25,507 nt of DNA from an uncultured Rhodanobacteraceae bacterium (lineage in GTDB: Bacteria > Pseudomonadota > Gammaproteobacteria > Xanthomonadales > SZUA-5): NCBI GenBank assembly GCA_937928755.1, contig CALEZI010000048.1:1-25507 (forward strand), read 5' to 3'. The translations under genes and the position numbers were made by a program. Shown here in pieces: positions 15,576-23,369 of this stretch (position 1 is its first letter; the number at the start of each line of letters is the position of its first letter). The notes under the pieces are model-generated. The model was not told where the DNA came from and ran no database searches. It was given only the letters and a program-made list of their open reading frames with translations.

Positions 15576-17468
15576 TCAGTGCGCCGTCGCTCCCTCGGCA
15601 TGAATGCCCGTGTTCTGGCGCACGTACAGCTCTTCCCACATGTCCTCGGCGCGCTTCTCGCGGCCGAGCAGGGAGCCCAGCAGCACGCACAGGAAACCGA
15701 GCGGGATCGAGATGATGCCGGGGTTCCTGAGCGAGATCAGCGGCTCCGTCAAGCCGACGATGCTGGTATCGCTGCCGGCGACCGAGGCGATCTTCGCCTG
15801 CGCGCCTGCCAGCACGCCCTTGGCTGCATCGACGCTCTTTTGCGCCAGTGCGCGGGCTGCGTCGTCCACCGCTGCCGCCAGCGTCGCCTCCGCCGCAGCG
15901 ATCTTCGCTGGCGCCGCATCGATGATCAACTGGTTGGCGGCGCGCACCTGGATCGGGTAGGTCATGTTCGGGCTGACCATCACCAGTCCGATCGCACTGA
16001 ATGCACCGACCACCATGCCGAGCACGATGCCCTTGGTATTGCAGCGCTTCCAGTACAGCGTCATCAGCACCGCCGGCAGGTTGCTCGAAGCTGCCACGGC
16101 GAAGGCCAGCGCGACCAGGTGAGCAACGTTCTGCCCCTTGGCCAGGATGCCGATGGCGATGGCGACCACGCCGACGATGACCGACGAGATGCGCGCGGCG
16201 CGCACTTCTTCTTCCTGCGTCGCGTGTTCGCCCTTGACCACACCGACCCAGATGTCATGGCTCATCGCCGAGGCCGAGGCCAGCACCAGGCCGGCGACCA
16301 CGGCGACGATGGTGGCGAAGGCCACGGCGGCGACGAAGGCGAGGAACAGATTGCCCATCACCGAGTTCGCGCCACCGCCGATGTACTGCGCCAGCAACGG
16401 TGCCGCCATGTTGCCGCCAGCATCGATGCCGGAAATCGTCGCCGAACCGACATTCATCGCCGCACCCAGGCCAAGGAACAGCGTCAGGACGTAAAACCCG
16501 CCGATGATGCCCATCGCCCACAACACGCTGGTGCGTGCGTCCTTGGCCGTCGGCACGGTGAAGAAGCGCATCAGGATGTGCGGCATGCCGGCGGTGCCGA
16601 GCACCAGCGCCATGCCCAGCGAGATCTGGTCGATCGGGTTCTTCAGGTACAAACCGGGCTCCAGGAAACGCTGGCCGAGCTCGCTCGCCGTCATGTTGGC
16701 GGCCGGGTCGCCGAGCAGCTTGGCCACCTGCGCCTGGATCATCGGGTCGTTGACCGCGGCCTGCAGGAAGGCCGGCATACTGAAGCCGTATGGCAGCCAG
16801 GTGAAGAACACCAGGATGATCGACGCGGTCACCAGCAGCACCGCCTTGATGATCTGCACCCAGGTGGTCGCCACCATGCCGCCGAACACCACATAGGCGA
16901 GCATCAGCACGCCGACCGCGATCACCGAGACCTCGTAGTCGATGCCGATCAGCGTCTTCACCAGCACGCCGCCGCCGACCATCTGCGCGGTGAGGTAGAA
17001 GATCGACACCACGATGGTGCTGACCGCGGCCACCGTTTTGGCCTTCTTCGGATCATTGCGGAAGGCGAGGATGTCGCCGAGCGTGTACTTGCCGATGTTC
17101 CGGCAGGGTTCGGCGATCACCAGCAGCACGGTGATGTAGGCGACCAGCCAGCCGACCGAGTACATGAAGCCGTCGTAGCCGTACAGCGAGATCAGACCGG
17201 CGATGCCGAGGAAGGAGGCTGCCGACAGGTAGTCGCCGGCGATCGCCCAACCGTTCTGGATGCCGGAGACCGACCGGCCGGCGGCGTAGAACTGCGAAGC
17301 GCTCTTGACCCGGCGCGCGGCCAGGTAAGTCACGAACATGGTCAGCGCGATGATGCAGCCGAACACCAGGAAGGTCAGCCATTTGTACTCGGGGGCGACC
17401 GCGCCCTGGGCGAGAGCCGGCAGCGGCAGCAGCGCTGCAGCGGCGATCAGGAATGTTTTCGTGTTCAT
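15576..17468 (-). CDS. actP: Cation/acetate symporter (SSS family)
   Basis: A 630-aa sodium:solute symporter of the inner membrane that imports acetate and related short monocarboxylates with a cation. The N-terminus has a cleavable-looking signal segment (FLIAAAALLPLPALAQG). The SSS core includes SASQFYAAGRSVSGIQNGWA, GDYLSAASFLGIAGLISLYG, RNIGKYTLGDILAFR and HILMRFFTVPTAKDARTS. Near residues 505-566 there is an alanine-rich helical insert (such as KIAAAEATLAAAVDDAARAL) before the last membrane helix (NPGIISIPLGFLCVLLGSLLG). E. coli ActP has 549 residues, so this protein is longer. GGAGG before ATG 17468 supports the start, and the ATG overlaps the stop of the DUF485 gene as ATGA, so the pair is translationally coupled. 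No acetyl-CoA synthetase gene is in the window. Confidence 0.95.
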   Translation of the reverse strand: MNTKTFLIAAAALLPLPALAQGAVAPEYKWLTFLVFGCIIALTMFVTYLAARRVKSASQFYAAGRSVSGIQNGWAIAGDYLSAASFLGIAGLISLYGYDGFMYSVGWLVAYITVLLVIAEPCRNIGKYTLGDILAFRNDPKKAKTVAAVSTIVVSIFYLTAQMVGGGVLVKTLIGIDYEVSVIAVGVLMLAYVVFGGMVATTWVQIIKAVLLVTASIILVFFTWLPYGFSMPAFLQAAVNDPMIQAQVAKLLGDPAANMTASELGQRFLEPGLYLKNPIDQISLGMALVLGTAGMPHILMRFFTVPTAKDARTSVLWAMGIIGGFYVLTLFLGLGAAMNVGSATISGIDAGGNMAAPLLAQYIGGGANSVMGNLFLAFVAAVAFATIVAVVAGLVLASASAMSHDIWVGVVKGEHATQEEEVRAARISSVIVGVVAIAIGILAKGQNVAHLVALAFAVAASSNLPAVLMTLYWKRCNTKGIVLGMVVGAFSAIGLVMVSPNMTYPIQVRAANQLIIDAAPAKIAAAEATLAAAVDDAARALAQKSVDAAKGVLAGAQAKIASVAGSDTSIVGLTEPLISLRNPGIISIPLGFLCVLLGSLLGREKRAEDMWEELYVRQNTGIHAEGATAH

Positions 17469-17785
17469 CGGTTGCCTCCGTTCTTCATCGCGTCGCGATT
17501 GATCTCGGCGGAGAGCGCATCGAACTCGCGGTTGGCGCGTCGCGCATAGATCCAGGCAATGCCCCAGGCGACGATGAACTCCGACCAGGCGAAGAACAGG
17601 CCGAAATTGATCACGCCCCAGATCTTGGTCTTGAACAGATCCTGGAAATAAGCCGCCCCGATCGGCAGCATGAAGTAGTAGACGACCGAGATCGCCATCA
17701 GACCCCAGAGAAACCGGCTCTTGCGCCGGTGCAAGTCGCGAAACCGCGGGTCCGCGTTGACCGCGGCCCAATTCATCGTTGCCAT
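17465..17785 (-). CDS. DUF485 family inner-membrane protein (YjcH-like)
   Basis: A 106-aa protein with two membrane helices (about residues 28-50, FLWGLMAISVVYYFMLPIG, and 58-80, WGVINFGLFFAWSEFIVAWG) and a charged C-terminus. DUF485 members are nearly always encoded directly before ActP and are thought to assist it, as YjcH does in E. coli. A strong GGGAGGGG precedes ATG 17785. The stop overlaps the actP start. It is the first gene of the operon; I found no clear sigma70 promoter in the 200 bp upstream. Confidence 0.95.
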   Translation of the reverse strand: MATMNWAAVNADPRFRDLHRRKSRFLWGLMAISVVYYFMLPIGAAYFQDLFKTKIWGVINFGLFFAWSEFIVAWGIAWIYARRANREFDALSAEINRDAMKNGGNR

Positions 17786-17902
17786 GATTCACCCCTCCCG
17801 TTGAGTACCCAGCGGCTGCGATGCAGGTACGCATCGACCGTGATGGCATCGTCGATCCGGGGCGGTCGGGCGACAATTAGCTATTGGTCGAGGAAACGCA
17901 GT

Positions 17903-17998
17903 GTAGGAGCGACGTGCACGTCGCGACTGCGCGCTCAGTCGGTCGCCGTTTGTTCGCGGAAATCGCGTCACCGGTCGCGACGTGCACGTCGCTCCTAC
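17903..17998. repeat. Inverted pair of GTAGGAGCG REP-like elements (family D)
   Basis: GTAGGAG plus the stem GCGACGTGCACGTCGC lies at 17903-17927. Its exact inverse, ending CTCCTAC, lies at 17974-17998. The heads point outward and 46 nt separate the copies. The inverse copy overlaps the stop codon of the phosphopantetheinyl transferase gene (17995-17997). Confidence 0.92.
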
Positions 17999-18648
17999 AA
18001 ACAACCCTCGAAGTGGGTGACCGCGACCAGCTCCACATCGCTCGCCAGCGCATAACTGGCAGTCCCGCGACGGCCGTCGGCAAGATGCAACTGCGCGCGT
18101 TTGATCGGCACCCGCGCGATGCGTCCCTGGCGCACGAAATGGATGCCGCCGAGCGCCGGCCACAGGCGCCAGTCGAGCGCCTTGACCACGGCTTCGGTGG
18201 CGCAGAAGCGTGCGCGCAGGTGCTGCAACTGCTGCTCGTCGCTGCATGCCTGCCACTGCGCCAACTCGGGTGGCGTAAGCAGGCGGCGCGCCAGCCGCTG
18301 CGGATTGACGAACCCGCGGTCGCTCATCACATCGACGCCGAGCTGCCTGGTCGCGCCGATGGCCAGAACCGCGATGTCGTCGTCATGAGTCAGACTGAAA
18401 GAGTGCGCCAGTTGCGGCGCCTCGGGCTTGCCGTTGGCGCTGCGGCGGATCACCAGATCGGCGTCGTCGACTCCCGCATATCGTGCCAGCGACGCACGCA
18501 CGCGCACCCACACCCAGCGCGAGCGCGCCGCGGCGTCGGCCTGCGCGAGTTCGGCGGGCAGGGACCACCACCACAGGTGGGCGTGTCCGGGGTTGAGCAA
18601 GCGAAAGCGATCCTGATCAAGGCGAGGGCAGAATGCAGTGCTTGGCAT
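17995..18648 (-). CDS. 4'-phosphopantetheinyl transferase superfamily (Sfp-type)
   Basis: A 217-aa enzyme expected to move the phosphopantetheine arm of CoA to a carrier-protein serine. The family motifs are present in modified form: FSLTHDDDIAVLAI (the SxSH/T region), GVDVMSDRGF in place of the usual G-[IV]-D-[IVL]-E, and FCATEAVVKAL in place of [WF]-xx-KEA-xx-K. The metal-binding Asp and Glu are kept, but the Glu of GxDxE is replaced by Met-Ser-Asp. The start is the ATG at 18648; earlier in-frame codons lie in the REP repeat. No ribosome binding site is visible. Its stop codon is formed by the TAG of the REP head. No polyketide or peptide synthetase gene is near, so its target is unknown. 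Confidence 0.85.
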   Translation of the reverse strand: MPSTAFCPRLDQDRFRLLNPGHAHLWWWSLPAELAQADAAARSRWVWVRVRASLARYAGVDDADLVIRRSANGKPEAPQLAHSFSLTHDDDIAVLAIGATRQLGVDVMSDRGFVNPQRLARRLLTPPELAQWQACSDEQQLQHLRARFCATEAVVKALDWRLWPALGGIHFVRQGRIARVPIKRAQLHLADGRRGTASYALASDVELVAVTHFEGCL

Positions 18649-18673
18649 CGCGAAGCAAAGGCGGCGCCCGGTT

Positions 18674-18744
18674 GTAGGAGCGACGTGCACGTCGCGACCG
18701 GCGATGCGGCGGAACTCATGTCGCGACGTACACGTCGCTCCTAC
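18674..18744. repeat. Second inverted pair of family D REP-like elements
   Basis: A direct copy lies at 18674-18698 and an inverted copy (with GTAC in place of GCAC at the centre) at 18720-18744, separated by 21 nt with heads outward. The pair fills the space between the divergent phosphopantetheinyl transferase and DUF1499 genes. Confidence 0.92.
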
Positions 18745-18801
18745 CCACGCACTGCTCCTCCAGCGCATGATCGCCGGAACTCCCAACGCGGAAGGCTCCC
18801 G

Positions 18802-19266
18802 ATGAAGATCGTCGTTATCGTGCTGCTGGTACTGGTCCTCGCCGTGGTCGCGTTGTTCGGCACACGCAGTTATTTGTCGCGCTCGTCGCCACCGACGCTG
18901 GACCTGGTGCAGGGCAAGCTGCGGCCGTGTCCGGGCTCGCCCAACTGTGTCAGCAGCGAGGGTGGCATGGGCGAACAGGTGATCGAGGCGCTACCCTATC
19001 GCGGCGACCGCGCGGCCAGCGAGCGCGCGCTGACCGCCGCGCTGGCGACACTGGAGCGCAGCAGCATCCAGCGCCGGCAGGGCGACTACTGGCATGCGCT
19101 GCAGGTCAGCGGATTGTTCCGCTTCATCGACGACATCGAACTGCGCTTCGACGATGCCAACCGGGTGATCCACCTGCGCTCAGGCTCGCGCGTGGGTTAC
19201 TCCGATCTCGGGGTCAATCGCAAACGCAGCGAAGCGCTGCGTGCGGCCTATCTGGCGCAGCCCTGA
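18802..19266 (+). CDS. DUF1499 domain-containing membrane-anchored protein
   Basis: A 154-aa protein with an N-terminal membrane anchor (about residues 3-20, IVVIVLLVLVLAVVALFG) and a periplasmic DUF1499 domain. The domain shows the family signature CPGSPNCVSS (43-52), FIDDIELRFDD and RSGSRVGYSDLGVNRKR. Function unknown. GGAAGG precedes ATG 18802. Only 11 bp separate its stop from the AlgZ-like kinase start, so the two are probably co-transcribed. Confidence 0.9.
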   Translation: MKIVVIVLLVLVLAVVALFGTRSYLSRSSPPTLDLVQGKLRPCPGSPNCVSSEGGMGEQVIEALPYRGDRAASERALTAALATLERSSIQRRQGDYWHALQVSGLFRFIDDIELRFDDANRVIHLRSGSRVGYSDLGVNRKRSEALRAAYLAQP

Positions 19267-19277
19267 GCGACCGACGC

Positions 19278-20354
19278 ATGCAGCGCCAGCTCAGTCGTTT
19301 GCAGCTGCCGCCGACGGCCGACTGGCTGCCGCAGTTCTGCCAGCCGTCGACCGTGTATTCGGCGATGCTGCTGGCGCAGATCGTGGTGGTCATCGGCGTG
19401 CTTTCGCCCGGGGAATCGTCGACCCCCTGGTGGCGCGCGCTGAGCACCGGTACCGTGCTGGCGCAATGGATTGCGCTCAGCACCATCGCCGTGCTGTGTC
19501 TGCTTCGGCCGCGTCTGGTGCGCTTGCCCAGCGGGCTGGCGCTGGCCGCGGTAGGCGCCGTGCTGGCGTTGACGTCCTGGCTGATGGCGTGGCTCGGCTT
19601 CGTGCTCGATCGCCAGCTCGAGTGGGGATTTCTGTCGGCGCAGCAGGATCGCGACCAGTTCGTGATCGGCGTCGTCGTCATGGTGGTGCTGATGGCGGCC
19701 TTGGGACTGCGCTACGGTTATGTGCACGTGCAATGGCGACTGCAGATCGAGGCACAAGCGCGCACCGAAGTCGAAGCGCTGACGGCCCGCATCCGACCAC
19801 ACTTTCTGTTCAACAGCATGAACACCATCGCCGGGCTTGTTCATGAAGATGCCGATCTTGCCGAGCGCGTGATCGAGGATCTTTCCGACCTGTTCCGCGC
19901 CGCGCTGGCCGCTGGCGAACGCGCGCATCCGCTCGGGCGCGAGCTCGAACTGTGCCGCCGCTATCTGGCGATCGAGGGACTGCGTCTCGGCGAACGCCTG
20001 CGCATCGAGTGGGATGTCGACGCGGCGCCGATGGACCTGCCGGTGCCGCCGTTGTTGCTGCAACCGCTGGTGGAAAATGCCGTTTACCACGGCATCCAGC
20101 CGTTGCCCGAAGGCGGCACGCTGCGGCTGCAGGTGTTGGCCGACGCCGGCGAGTTGCGTGTACTGATCGAGAATCCGCGACCGCTGCAGCCGCCGGCGCG
20201 CGCGGGTGGACACGGCATGGCCCAGGAAAACGTGCGCCGCCGGTTGCACTATGCGTTTTCCGAGCGCGCGTCGCTGGAAGTGCAGCAGCGGGCTGGATAC
20301 TATGGCGTGAAGTTGCGCTTGCCCCTGCTGGCGTTACGCGAGAGCCGATCATGA
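19278..20354 (+). CDS. algZ: AlgZ/LytS-type sensor histidine kinase
   Basis: A 358-aa inner-membrane kinase of the His_kinase (PF06580) family. Four membrane helices occupy about residues 25-150 (including LLAQIVVVIGVLS, TVLAQWIALSTIAVLCLL and VVVMVVLMAALGL). The phospho-acceptor is His175 in RIRPHFLFNSMNTIAGL. The ATP-binding part keeps Asn267 in VENAVYHG and the glycine motif GHGMAQENVRRRL (311-323); the D box is weak, as is usual in this group. ATG 19278 follows the DUF1499 stop by 11 bp with only a poor ribosome binding site. Its TGA overlaps the ATG of the regulator as ATGA, so the pair is translationally coupled. In pseudomonads AlgZ/AlgR (FimS/AlgR) controls alginate and type IV pili; here the regulon is unknown. 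The gene symbol is by architecture and pairing. Confidence 0.9.
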   Translation: MQRQLSRLQLPPTADWLPQFCQPSTVYSAMLLAQIVVVIGVLSPGESSTPWWRALSTGTVLAQWIALSTIAVLCLLRPRLVRLPSGLALAAVGAVLALTSWLMAWLGFVLDRQLEWGFLSAQQDRDQFVIGVVVMVVLMAALGLRYGYVHVQWRLQIEAQARTEVEALTARIRPHFLFNSMNTIAGLVHEDADLAERVIEDLSDLFRAALAAGERAHPLGRELELCRRYLAIEGLRLGERLRIEWDVDAAPMDLPVPPLLLQPLVENAVYHGIQPLPEGGTLRLQVLADAGELRVLIENPRPLQPPARAGGHGMAQENVRRRLHYAFSERASLEVQQRAGYYGVKLRLPLLALRESRS

Positions 20355-21073
20355 AGGTGCTCATCGTCGACGATGAACCTCTGGCCCGCCGCCGATTGGC
20401 GACCCTGCTGGCGGGCGTGGATGGCGTCGAAGTGATCGGCGAGGCCGCCGACGGCGCACAGGCGCTGGCGGCAGTGGACCGCCACGATCCCGACCTGGTG
20501 TTGCTCGACATCCGCATGCCGGGGATCGATGGGCTGGAAGTCGCCCGCCGGCTGACCCTGCGCGACGACCCGCCGATGGTGGTGTTCTGCAGCGCCTACG
20601 ACGAGCACGCGCTGGCCGCGTTCGAAGCCGAAGCCATCGACTACCTGCTCAAGCCGGTGCGGCGCGAACGCTTGCTGGCCGCTCTCGAGCGGGTGCGCCG
20701 TTTGAATGGGGATGTCGCGGCCGCCGCCAGCAAGGTGCGCCAGCGCAGCCACATCTGCGCCCGCGTGCGCGGCGAGATGAAACTGGTACCGATCAGCGCG
20801 ATCATCTATTTCCTCGCCGACGCCAAATACGTGGAAGTGCACTTCGACGGTGGCGAGGTGCTGATCGAGGATTCGCTGGTCTCGCTGGAAGAAGAGTTCG
20901 GCGATCGTTTCGTGCGGGTGCACCGCAACTGCCTGGTGTCGCGCGAACGCATCGAGGGCCTCGCCAAGAATTCCGATGGCGAGATCATCGTGCGCCTGCG
21001 CGGATGCCCGACAACCCTCGAAGTCAGTCGTCGCAACCTGCCCCAGCTACGCCGGTTGTTGCGCCTGTTGTAG
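20351..21073 (+). CDS. algR: AlgR-type LytTR response regulator
   Basis: A 240-aa regulator. The receiver domain (1-120) has the acidic pair in VDDEP (7-9), phospho-acceptor Asp53 in LLDIRMPG, Ser81, and Lys101 in LLKP. A LytTR DNA-binding domain (about 137-238) follows, with ISAIIYFLADAKYVEVH, FVRVHRNCLVSRERI and VSRRNLPQLRRLL. It is coupled by ATGA overlap to the kinase. The intergenic stretch after it carries the rpmB promoter. Confidence 0.92.
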   Translation: MKVLIVDDEPLARRRLATLLAGVDGVEVIGEAADGAQALAAVDRHDPDLVLLDIRMPGIDGLEVARRLTLRDDPPMVVFCSAYDEHALAAFEAEAIDYLLKPVRRERLLAALERVRRLNGDVAAAASKVRQRSHICARVRGEMKLVPISAIIYFLADAKYVEVHFDGGEVLIEDSLVSLEEEFGDRFVRVHRNCLVSRERIEGLAKNSDGEIIVRLRGCPTTLEVSRRNLPQLRRLLRLL

Positions 21074-21124
21074 GTCGACCAGCCCGGCGAGGCTGACTCG
21101 CAGCCAAACACGCGCACGCCGTGC

Positions 21125-21153
21125 TTGCATGCGGTCGGCGGCTCGGCTATAAA
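21125..21153 (+). promoter_or_regulatory. Sigma70-type promoter of rpmB-rpmG
   Basis: TTGCAT (21125-21130) and TATAAA (21148-21153) are separated by exactly 17 nt, close to the consensus, with rpmB starting 54 nt downstream of the -10. A hairpin, GCCCC (21168-21172) with GGGGC (21177-21181), lies in the leader before the ribosome binding site AGGTG (21199-21203). Confidence 0.7.
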
Positions 21154-21207
21154 GCACGGCTCTTTCGGCCCCCGCCGGGGCTTAGCTCAACTTGGACGAG
21201 GTGAACC

Positions 21208-21444
21208 ATGGCGCGCGTATGTGCAATAACCGGGAAGCGCCCCCTGGCCGGCAACAATGTGTCGCACGCGAACAACAAGACGCGTCGCCGTTACCTGCCG
21301 AACTTGCAGTGGCACCGCTTCTGGGTGGCCGGCGAGAACCGTTTCGTGCGTCTGCGGCTGTCGATGGCAGCGCTGCGTACGGTCGACAAGAATGGCATCG
21401 AAGCCGTGCTTGCCGATCTGCGCGCCCGCGGCGAAAAAGTCTGA
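21208..21444 (+). CDS. rpmB: 50S ribosomal protein L28
   Basis: A 78-aa L28 of normal proteobacterial length with MARVCAITGKRP, NNVSHANNKTRRRYLPNL, RFVRLRLSMAALRTVDKNG and a lysine-ending tail. Only one cysteine is present, so it is the zinc-free form. It binds 23S rRNA in the large subunit. It is followed after 17 bp by rpmG in the usual rpmB-rpmG order. Confidence 0.98.
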   Translation: MARVCAITGKRPLAGNNVSHANNKTRRRYLPNLQWHRFWVAGENRFVRLRLSMAALRTVDKNGIEAVLADLRARGEKV

Positions 21445-21461
21445 TCAGGAGGCGATGAGCC

Positions 21462-21617
21462 ATGCGTGACAAGATCAAGCTGGTGTCGACCGCCAATACC
21501 GGTCACTTCTACACCACCACCAAGAACAAGAAGACGACGCCGAACAAGCTGTCGTTCATGAAGTACGATCCGGTCGTGCGCAAGCACGTCGAGTACAAAG
21601 AGTACAAGATCAAGTAG
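21462..21617 (+). CDS. rpmG: 50S ribosomal protein L33
   Basis: A 51-aa L33 beginning MRDKIKLVSTANTGHFYTT and ending EYKEYKIK. The paired cysteine zinc motifs of C-plus L33 are absent, so it is the zinc-independent form. AGGAGG (21447-21452) precedes ATG 21462. The TAG stop at 21615-21617 lies inside the head of a REP-like element, so the last codon abuts the repeat. The C-terminus is nevertheless complete for the family. Confidence 0.98.
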   Translation: MRDKIKLVSTANTGHFYTTTKNKKTTPNKLSFMKYDPVVRKHVEYKEYKIK

Positions 21618-21675
21618 GAGCGACGTGTACGTCGCGACCTCACGGCAAATGTAGGAGCGACGTGTACGTCGCGAC
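21614..21675 (+). repeat. Two direct copies of family D REP-like element
   Basis: Copies at 21614-21638 and 21651-21675 (stem GCGACGTGTACGTCGC) run in the same orientation, 12 nt apart. The first begins inside the rpmG stop codon. Confidence 0.93.
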
Positions 21676-21730
21676 CGCTGTACCGGCAAAACACAAGTCA
21701 AGTCGTCGCGCCCTGCAGAACGACAAACAG

Positions 21731-21752
21731 AACCCGCCTCACGGCGGGTTTT
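21731..21752 (+). terminator. Intrinsic terminator after rpmG
   Basis: AACCCGCC (21731-21738) pairs perfectly with GGCGGGTT (21743-21750) across the loop TCAC, followed by TTGTATTT. The stem is strong and the T-run short, as often seen after ribosomal-protein operons. Confidence 0.8.
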
Positions 21753-21773
21753 GTATTTCCGGGGCTGGCTTTT

Positions 21774-21822
21774 GTGGGTCCAGACCGGTCTGGACCCAGA
21801 CAGACAGGGCTGGACCCACGAA
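21774..21822. repeat. Family B REP-like element and a half copy
   Basis: GTGGGTCCAGACCGGTCTGG starts at 21774, with a perfect GTCCAGAC/GTCTGGAC stem, and GGGCTGGACCCACG follows as a partial inverted copy. It lies between the rpmG terminator and the next gene. Confidence 0.75.
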
Positions 21823-21919
21823 GACAAGTCTGCGCTCACCACGGCTGGCTGCCACCGAGTGCCCCATCCCGACGACTTGCTGTTAAATTGTGGCCTCTGT
21901 CCATGCGTTGGGGAATGTC

Positions 21920-22216
21920 ATGCGCCGTCAGGTCACCCGAGTCGATCCGCTGTCCGCATCCCGCGTGCTCGCCCTGCTGCTGTTCGTGCAGGGATTCGTG
22001 CTCGGCGCCATTGCGCTCGGGCTGCGTGTCGCCGGTATCGACTTGCCGCTGCCCATGAACCCGCCGCCGGGCGGCAACACGATTACCCTGCTGCTGTGGA
22101 CGCCGCTGACTTTCGGAGCGGTCGGCGCGATCTCGGGGGGCATCCTGGCGATGACCTACAACTGGGTCGCCAAGCGCTTCGGCGGCATCGAATACGAGAT
22201 GGAAAAGAGCATCTGA
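21920..22216 (+). CDS. Small two-helix membrane protein (DUF3566-like)
   Basis: A 98-aa protein with a basic N-terminus (RRQVTRVDPLSASRV), a first helix (about 15-37, VLALLLFVQGFVLGAIALGL), a loop with PPPGGN, a second helix (about 55-80, LLLWTPLTFGAVGAISGGI) and the tail YNWVAKRFGGIEYEMEK. The R-x-DP-S start and the YN...GGIE end resemble DUF3566, best known in actinobacteria; this is a resemblance from memory. GGGGAA precedes ATG 21920. It is followed after 12 bp by the AI-2E-family exporter and probably shares its transcript. Confidence 0.75.
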   Translation: MRRQVTRVDPLSASRVLALLLFVQGFVLGAIALGLRVAGIDLPLPMNPPPGGNTITLLLWTPLTFGAVGAISGGILAMTYNWVAKRFGGIEYEMEKSI

Positions 22217-22228
22217 CCGGAGCCCTTG

Positions 22229-23335
22229 GTGGAACGCCAGCGCCTGATTGAATCGCTTTCCGCAGCGGCAGCGCTGAGTTTTCTCGCCATCGGCTGTTTC
22301 CTCGTGCTGCGGCCGTTCCTGTCGGCGCTGATGTGGGCAGTGATCTTGTGTTACGCGACCTGGCCGGCCTCGCACTGGCTGGAGGGCAAGCTCGGCGGTC
22401 GACGCACGCTCACGGCGACGCTGATGACCCTGGCGGTGGCGTCGATCCTGGTGCTTCCGTTCGTCATCGTCGGCTTCACGTTGGCCGAGAACGTCAGCGC
22501 GTGGTCGCAGGCGATCAAGGAATGGGTCGGACGCGGGCTGCCGCCGCCGCCGCACTGGGTCGCCGATCTGCCGATGTTCGGTACCGATCTGGCGGCGCGC
22601 TGGAACACGCTGGACACCGCGGCCGGCGTCACCGAAGTGGTGCGTCTGATCCTGAACCCGCTGCGCGAAGCGGCGATCACCGGCGGTGCGCTGCTCGGGC
22701 GCGGCACGCTGGAGCTGGCACTGTCGGTGTTCATTGCGTTTTTCGTGTTTCGTCGCGGCGACGAACTTGCACTCGGGCTGCAGCAGGCGCTGACTCGGCT
22801 GATCGGCCCGCGCGCGCGGCAGTTCATCGCGGTCGCCGGCGGCACCATTCAGGGTGTGGTTTACGGAATTCTTGGTACCGCGCTGGCTCAAGGACTGCTG
22901 GCGGGCATCGGCTTCCTGCTGATCGGGGTGCCGGGTGCGCTGTTTCTGGGCCTGCTGACTTTCTTCCTGTCGCTGATCCCGATGGGGCCGCCCCTGGTCT
23001 GGGTGCCGGTAGTCGTCTGGCTGGCAAGCGGCGACCGCTATCTGGCCGCCGGCTTCATGGCCGTCTGGGGTTTCTTCGTGATCAGCGGCATCGACAACGT
23101 GGTCAAGCCGTACCTGATCAGCCGCGGCTCGCAGATGCCGTTCGTGCTGGTGTTCCTCGGGGTCATCGGCGGCGTGGTTGCGTTCGGCTTTCTCGGCGTG
23201 TTTCTTGGGCCGGTGCTGTTGGCGGTGGGCTTCACGCTGCTGTTGGCGTGGAACCGCGGCGAGGCCATCGACGGCGACGCGCAGCTGGTTGCGGCGCCGA
23301 GTTCGACCGCCGAGGTCCATCCGTCGGAAGCGTGA
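22229..23335 (+). CDS. AI-2E family (PerM-like) transporter
   Basis: A 368-aa inner-membrane protein with about eight helices, matching the AI-2E_transport family, which includes PerM/YdiK/TqsA-type exporters. Diagnostic segments are RPFLSALMWAVILCYATWPA near the N-terminus, TLELALSVFIAFFVFRRGDE in the middle, and IPMGPPLVWVPVVVWLASGD and NVVKPYLISRGSQMPFVLVF near the C-terminus. The transported substrate is not predictable. GTG 22229 is preferred over TTG 22226 because GGAG (22219-22222) is better spaced to it. The window shows no luxS, so an autoinducer-2 role is not implied. Confidence 0.92.
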   Translation: MERQRLIESLSAAAALSFLAIGCFLVLRPFLSALMWAVILCYATWPASHWLEGKLGGRRTLTATLMTLAVASILVLPFVIVGFTLAENVSAWSQAIKEWVGRGLPPPPHWVADLPMFGTDLAARWNTLDTAAGVTEVVRLILNPLREAAITGGALLGRGTLELALSVFIAFFVFRRGDELALGLQQALTRLIGPRARQFIAVAGGTIQGVVYGILGTALAQGLLAGIGFLLIGVPGALFLGLLTFFLSLIPMGPPLVWVPVVVWLASGDRYLAAGFMAVWGFFVISGIDNVVKPYLISRGSQMPFVLVFLGVIGGVVAFGFLGVFLGPVLLAVGFTLLLAWNRGEAIDGDAQLVAAPSSTAEVHPSEA

Positions 23336-23369
23336 CGACCCGACGCGGTTTCGGGCGTATCGTCTGCAC

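Noticed and set aside
15402..17549. 715-aa plus-strand frame opposite actP
   Set aside because: His/Asp/Gln-rich antisense shadow; actP is certain.
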